Below, one piece after another: positions 61,714 through 64,000 of a DNA stretch of 64,000 nucleotides. This DNA comes from JBMNQH01 sp050944035. Lineage in GTDB: Bacteria > Bacillota > Clostridia > Oscillospirales > Oscillospiraceae. Each line of letters starts with the position of its first letter. Position 1 is the first letter of the stretch. The stretch spans positions 88,882 to 152,881 of the forward strand of contig JBMNQH010000003.1 in assembly GCA_050944035.1 (NCBI GenBank). The letters run 5' to 3'. The notes below the pieces were generated by a model, which worked only from the letters and a program-made list of their open reading frames with translations, had not been told where the DNA came from and did not search any database. The position numbers and the translations under genes were made by a program.

Positions 61714-62688
61714 ATGCCTTACGTTATCGTTGCACTGCTGGTGTTGCTGGCGGATCAACTTTCCAAGTATCTCACTACCATTCACATTCCATTGGACACC
61801 GGGTCCGTTGTTTTGATTCCGGGCGTTCTGTCCCTTCGGAATATTCATAACTATGGCGCGGCGTTTGGGATTTTGAACAATGCCCGCTGGTTCTTCCTTG
61901 CCGTGACAGTTCTGCTGTTTATCGCTGCCGCGTACGCATTTACAAAGCACATCATCCACAGTAAGCCGACTCGTTGGCTTACTGTGCTGGTACTGGCCGG
62001 TGCGCTCGGCAATGCAATTGATCGTCTGATACACGGTTATGTGGTGGACATGTTCCAGTTCGACTTTCTCAAAAACTTTGCTGTTTTCAATGTGGCCGAT
62101 ATTTTCATCACCTGCGGCACCATTTTGTTCTGCATTTTGATTTTCTTTGAAAAGGAACCGAGGGAACAGTTGCAAAAACAGAAGCGTACACATTCTCCTG
62201 CTCTCGCAGGCACCGATCATGAAACGGTTTCTGAAACGACATCCAAAGCAGAGCACTGTGAATCGACTGTAGAGACCATTTCTCTGGACAGCGTAGAAGA
62301 TGAAGTCGCGGCAGTTTTTCATGCCATCTCGGAAGAAAAACCCTGTAATTCATCCGAAATGGAACCCGCAGATCCGGCAGAGATGATAGAAACAGTCGCA
62401 ACTGCTGTGGAATCCGACTCTGCTGAACCTGCCATAGAATTGGAACCGGAAGTATCAACTGTCGACGATGCTACAATCCCGACGGATGCCCCCATTTTGA
62501 CAGCAGAGGAAACAACAGGGGAGAGCCCGCTTCCATCCGTGGATTCTCCTGATGTAGATGCTGTAGAGACTACAGAATCCGAAAAAACACCTGCACCTCA
62601 ATCCGATGCAAATGCAGATCTGCTTGAGGAAGAAGAGGAAGAAGTTTTCACACTGGCCGATATTCTGGCCGAATTCTCAGACAATTGA
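61714..62688 (+). CDS. lspA: lipoprotein signal peptidase with long acidic C-terminal extension
   Basis: A 324-aa protein. The first about 148 residues are a normal LspA aspartyl protease of four membrane helices, with catalytic Asp103 (GNAIDRLIHG) and Asp129 (FNVADIFI). The remaining about 175 residues are a cytoplasmic, Glu/Ser/Thr/Pro-rich tail ending in five glutamates and VFTLADILAEFSDN. LspA is usually 150-170 aa. No frameshift or fusion partner is apparent; the tail runs uninterrupted to a stop 1 nt before rluD. AGGAGGAA precedes the ATG. Confidence 0.93.
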   Translation: MPYVIVALLVLLADQLSKYLTTIHIPLDTGSVVLIPGVLSLRNIHNYGAAFGILNNARWFFLAVTVLLFIAAAYAFTKHIIHSKPTRWLTVLVLAGALGNAIDRLIHGYVVDMFQFDFLKNFAVFNVADIFITCGTILFCILIFFEKEPREQLQKQKRTHSPALAGTDHETVSETTSKAEHCESTVETISLDSVEDEVAAVFHAISEEKPCNSSEMEPADPAEMIETVATAVESDSAEPAIELEPEVSTVDDATIPTDAPILTAEETTGESPLPSVDSPDVDAVETTESEKTPAPQSDANADLLEEEEEEVFTLADILAEFSDN

Positions 62689-62689
62689 T

Positions 62690-63607
62690 ATGGAACCATT
62701 ACTTCTCACGCCTGTAACAACTGGAGAACGGGTAGATGCTTTTCTCGCATCTGCAATTCCGGGCATGACCCGCAACGCCGTACAGCGGCTTCTGGAGTCT
62801 GGTGCAGTTGTTTTGGCTGCAAACAAGAAAATACTCAAAAAGAACTATAGGGTGACAGAAGGGGAATGCCTTCTTGTCACCCTTCCCGATGTTGTGGACT
62901 CTGTTCTCATCCCACAGGATCTATCACTGGATATTGTTTTTGAAGATGACGATGTGATCGTCGTCAACAAACCGCGCGGTATGGTGGTGCATCCGGCGCC
63001 AGGGCATCCTGATGGAACGCTGGTCAACGCCCTGTTGTTTCATTGTGAAGACAGTTTATCTGGCATCGGTGGAGAAAAACGTCCCGGCATCGTCCATCGC
63101 ATCGACAAGGACACCTCCGGCCTTCTGATCGTTGCAAAGAACGACATGGCACATGGATCCCTGTCCGCCCAGCTGGCCGATAGAAGCCTTTCCAGAATCT
63201 ATGAAGCGGTTGTCTGCGGCAGACTGCGGGAAGGCGGCACTGTAAACGCACCGATTGGTCGGCACCCAGTGGACCGGAAACGCATGGCAGTAACGGAGCA
63301 CAACAGCAAACCTGCCGTCACACACTATGAGGTATTGGCCAATTACAACGGGTATACACATGTGCGTTGTTGTCTTGAGACCGGACGCACGCATCAGATC
63401 CGTGTCCATATGGCACACATCGGACATCCTCTTCTCGGTGATCTGGTATACGGTCGGAAGAAAAGCGAAAAGGGATTGGAAGGCCAATGTCTGCATGCCA
63501 AAACTTTGAAGTTCATCCACCCCCGTAGCGGCGAACCGATTGAAATTACAACGGAATTGCCGGATTATTTTACAGAAGTACTAAATCGTCTAGGTCCTAC
63601 GGAATAG
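62690..63607 (+). CDS. rluD: RluD-type 23S rRNA/tRNA pseudouridine synthase
   Basis: A 305-aa enzyme: an N-terminal S4 RNA-binding domain (about 10-75, GERVDAFLASAIPGMTRNAVQRLL) and a RluA-family catalytic domain with the catalytic Asp in HRIDKDTSGLL, HPVDRKRMAV and RTHQIRVHMAHIGHPLLGD. The start at 62690 is 1 nt after the lspA stop with no ribosome site, so translation is coupled. lspA-rluD is the conserved order in Firmicutes. Exact target sites are not deducible. Confidence 0.94.
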   Translation: MEPLLLTPVTTGERVDAFLASAIPGMTRNAVQRLLESGAVVLAANKKILKKNYRVTEGECLLVTLPDVVDSVLIPQDLSLDIVFEDDDVIVVNKPRGMVVHPAPGHPDGTLVNALLFHCEDSLSGIGGEKRPGIVHRIDKDTSGLLIVAKNDMAHGSLSAQLADRSLSRIYEAVVCGRLREGGTVNAPIGRHPVDRKRMAVTEHNSKPAVTHYEVLANYNGYTHVRCCLETGRTHQIRVHMAHIGHPLLGDLVYGRKKSEKGLEGQCLHAKTLKFIHPRSGEPIEITTELPDYFTEVLNRLGPTE

Positions 63608-63612
63608 AGAAC

Positions 63613-63651
63613 AAAAAATAGTCCTGTCTAATAAAGACAGAACTATTTTTT
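63613..63651. terminator. terminator after rluD
   Basis: Stem AAAAAATAGT-c-CTGTCT with AGACAG-a-ACTATTTTTT (63613-63629, 63635-63651), ending in a T-run. Confidence 0.9.
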
Positions 63652-63678
63652 ACATGTTTTGTTTTAAAAACAAAAAGA

Positions 63679-63708
63679 AAAAGGACACACAGAAATGTGT
63701 GTCCTTTT
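63679..63708 (-). terminator. terminator of the 5S rRNA transcript
   Basis: Stem AAAAGGACACAC with GTGTGTCCTTTT (63679-63690, 63697-63708) and a T-rich minus-strand tail, 2 nt after the 5S 3' end. Confidence 0.9.
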
Positions 63709-63710
63709 GT

Positions 63711-63826
<116 letters not shown>

Positions 63827-63876
63827 TATGTAACTCGTCTAGAGTCATTTACCCATCGGGAAACACCCGAAAAGGG

Positions 63877-63952
63877 TGGTACACCTTCAGGGACTCGAAC
63901 CCTGGACACCCTGATTAAGAGTCAGGTGCTCTACCAGCTGAGCTAAAGGTGC
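63877..63952 (-). tRNA. tRNA-Lys (anticodon CUU)
   Basis: A 76-nt minus-strand cloverleaf: acceptor GCACCTT/AAGGTGT with encoded CCA, D-arm AGCTCAGCTGGTAGAGC, anticodon stem CCTGA/TCAGG with loop CTCTTAA (anticodon CTT), T-loop GGTTCGAGTCC. It lies 50 nt upstream of 5S on the same strand. Confidence 0.97.
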
Positions 63953-64000
63953 GCATCTGGTTTTTCTGCACCTTCAAAACCGAATAAAGTGTTTCCTTAC

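Noticed and set aside
58801..62322. A 1173-codon open frame on the minus strand opposite ileS and lspA
   Set aside because: It spans two well-supported genes on the other strand, has no ribosome site and no recognisable domain.

Overview
The window reads as a chromosomal segment of a low-to-mid GC Gram-positive bacterium of the class Clostridia. An Oscillospirales-like anaerobe is my inference from gene content; no 16S sequence is visible. Supporting features are RNase Y, YmdB, SepF, DivIVA, a CIRCE-controlled groESL operon, pyruvate phosphate dikinase, S-layer-homology (SLH) proteins, a clostridial-type Lgt, strong AGGAGG ribosome binding sites and sigma-A promoters. I see no phage, insertion sequence, integrase or CRISPR array. 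The window ends inside an rRNA/tRNA cluster.

Layout. 1-6.8 kb (minus): ppdK (3' end cut by the window edge), rny, and groES-groEL behind two overlapping CIRCE operators. 6.8-12.2 kb: an AT-rich stretch with one small membrane ORF, an EamA permease (+), the minus-strand operon ymdB-aroC-RNA methyltransferase, a 58-aa YtxH-like protein and tRNA-Arg(ACG). 12.3-15.4 kb: a divergent XRE regulator/small protein pair with duplicated operators, then feoA-feoB (minus). 15.6-19.9 kb: a two-component system followed by an HtrA protease (+), and a GNAT acetyltransferase (minus). 20.0-24.3 kb: a TPP-riboswitch operon thiD-tenA-thiZ-thiX-thiY (minus) for thiamin precursor salvage. 24.3-28.6 kb: prmA, tRNA-Leu(UAA), a DUF4190-like protein, an Lgt-type gene, and a sodium:neurotransmitter-symporter-type transporter (minus).

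29.0-40.4 kb is the most distinctive block. It is one co-directional run of nine genes: an oligopeptide-type binding protein, two permeases, two ATPases, HyuA, HyuB, an M24 peptidase and a degenerate cyclophilin. It looks like a dedicated uptake and hydrolysis module for a dipeptide-like or cyclic amide/imide compound. The substrate cannot be read from sequence. A hairpin/terminator-rich leader precedes it.

40.4-45.6 kb: a second XRE/small-protein pair with duplicated operators, then two divergent secreted SLH proteins (a transglutaminase-like protein and a C69 dipeptidase). 45.7-55.3 kb: a rearranged DNA-repair/tRNA-modification neighbourhood (miaB-mutS-CPBP protease minus; mutL plus; degV minus; miaA-hfq plus). 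55.3-63.6 kb: the cell-division-linked cluster HlyD-like, yggS, sepF, divIVA, ileS, lspA, rluD (+). LspA carries an unusual long acidic C-terminal tail. 63.7-64.0 kb: 5S rRNA and tRNA-Lys(CUU) on the minus strand.

The points most worth a second look are the Dpp/Hyu/M24/cyclophilin module, a chorismate synthase lacking the usual GESHG histidine, the tandem CIRCE operator, the two XRE operator pairs, the LspA tail, and terminator-like hairpins in the feoA-feoB gap and the SLH-gene leader.
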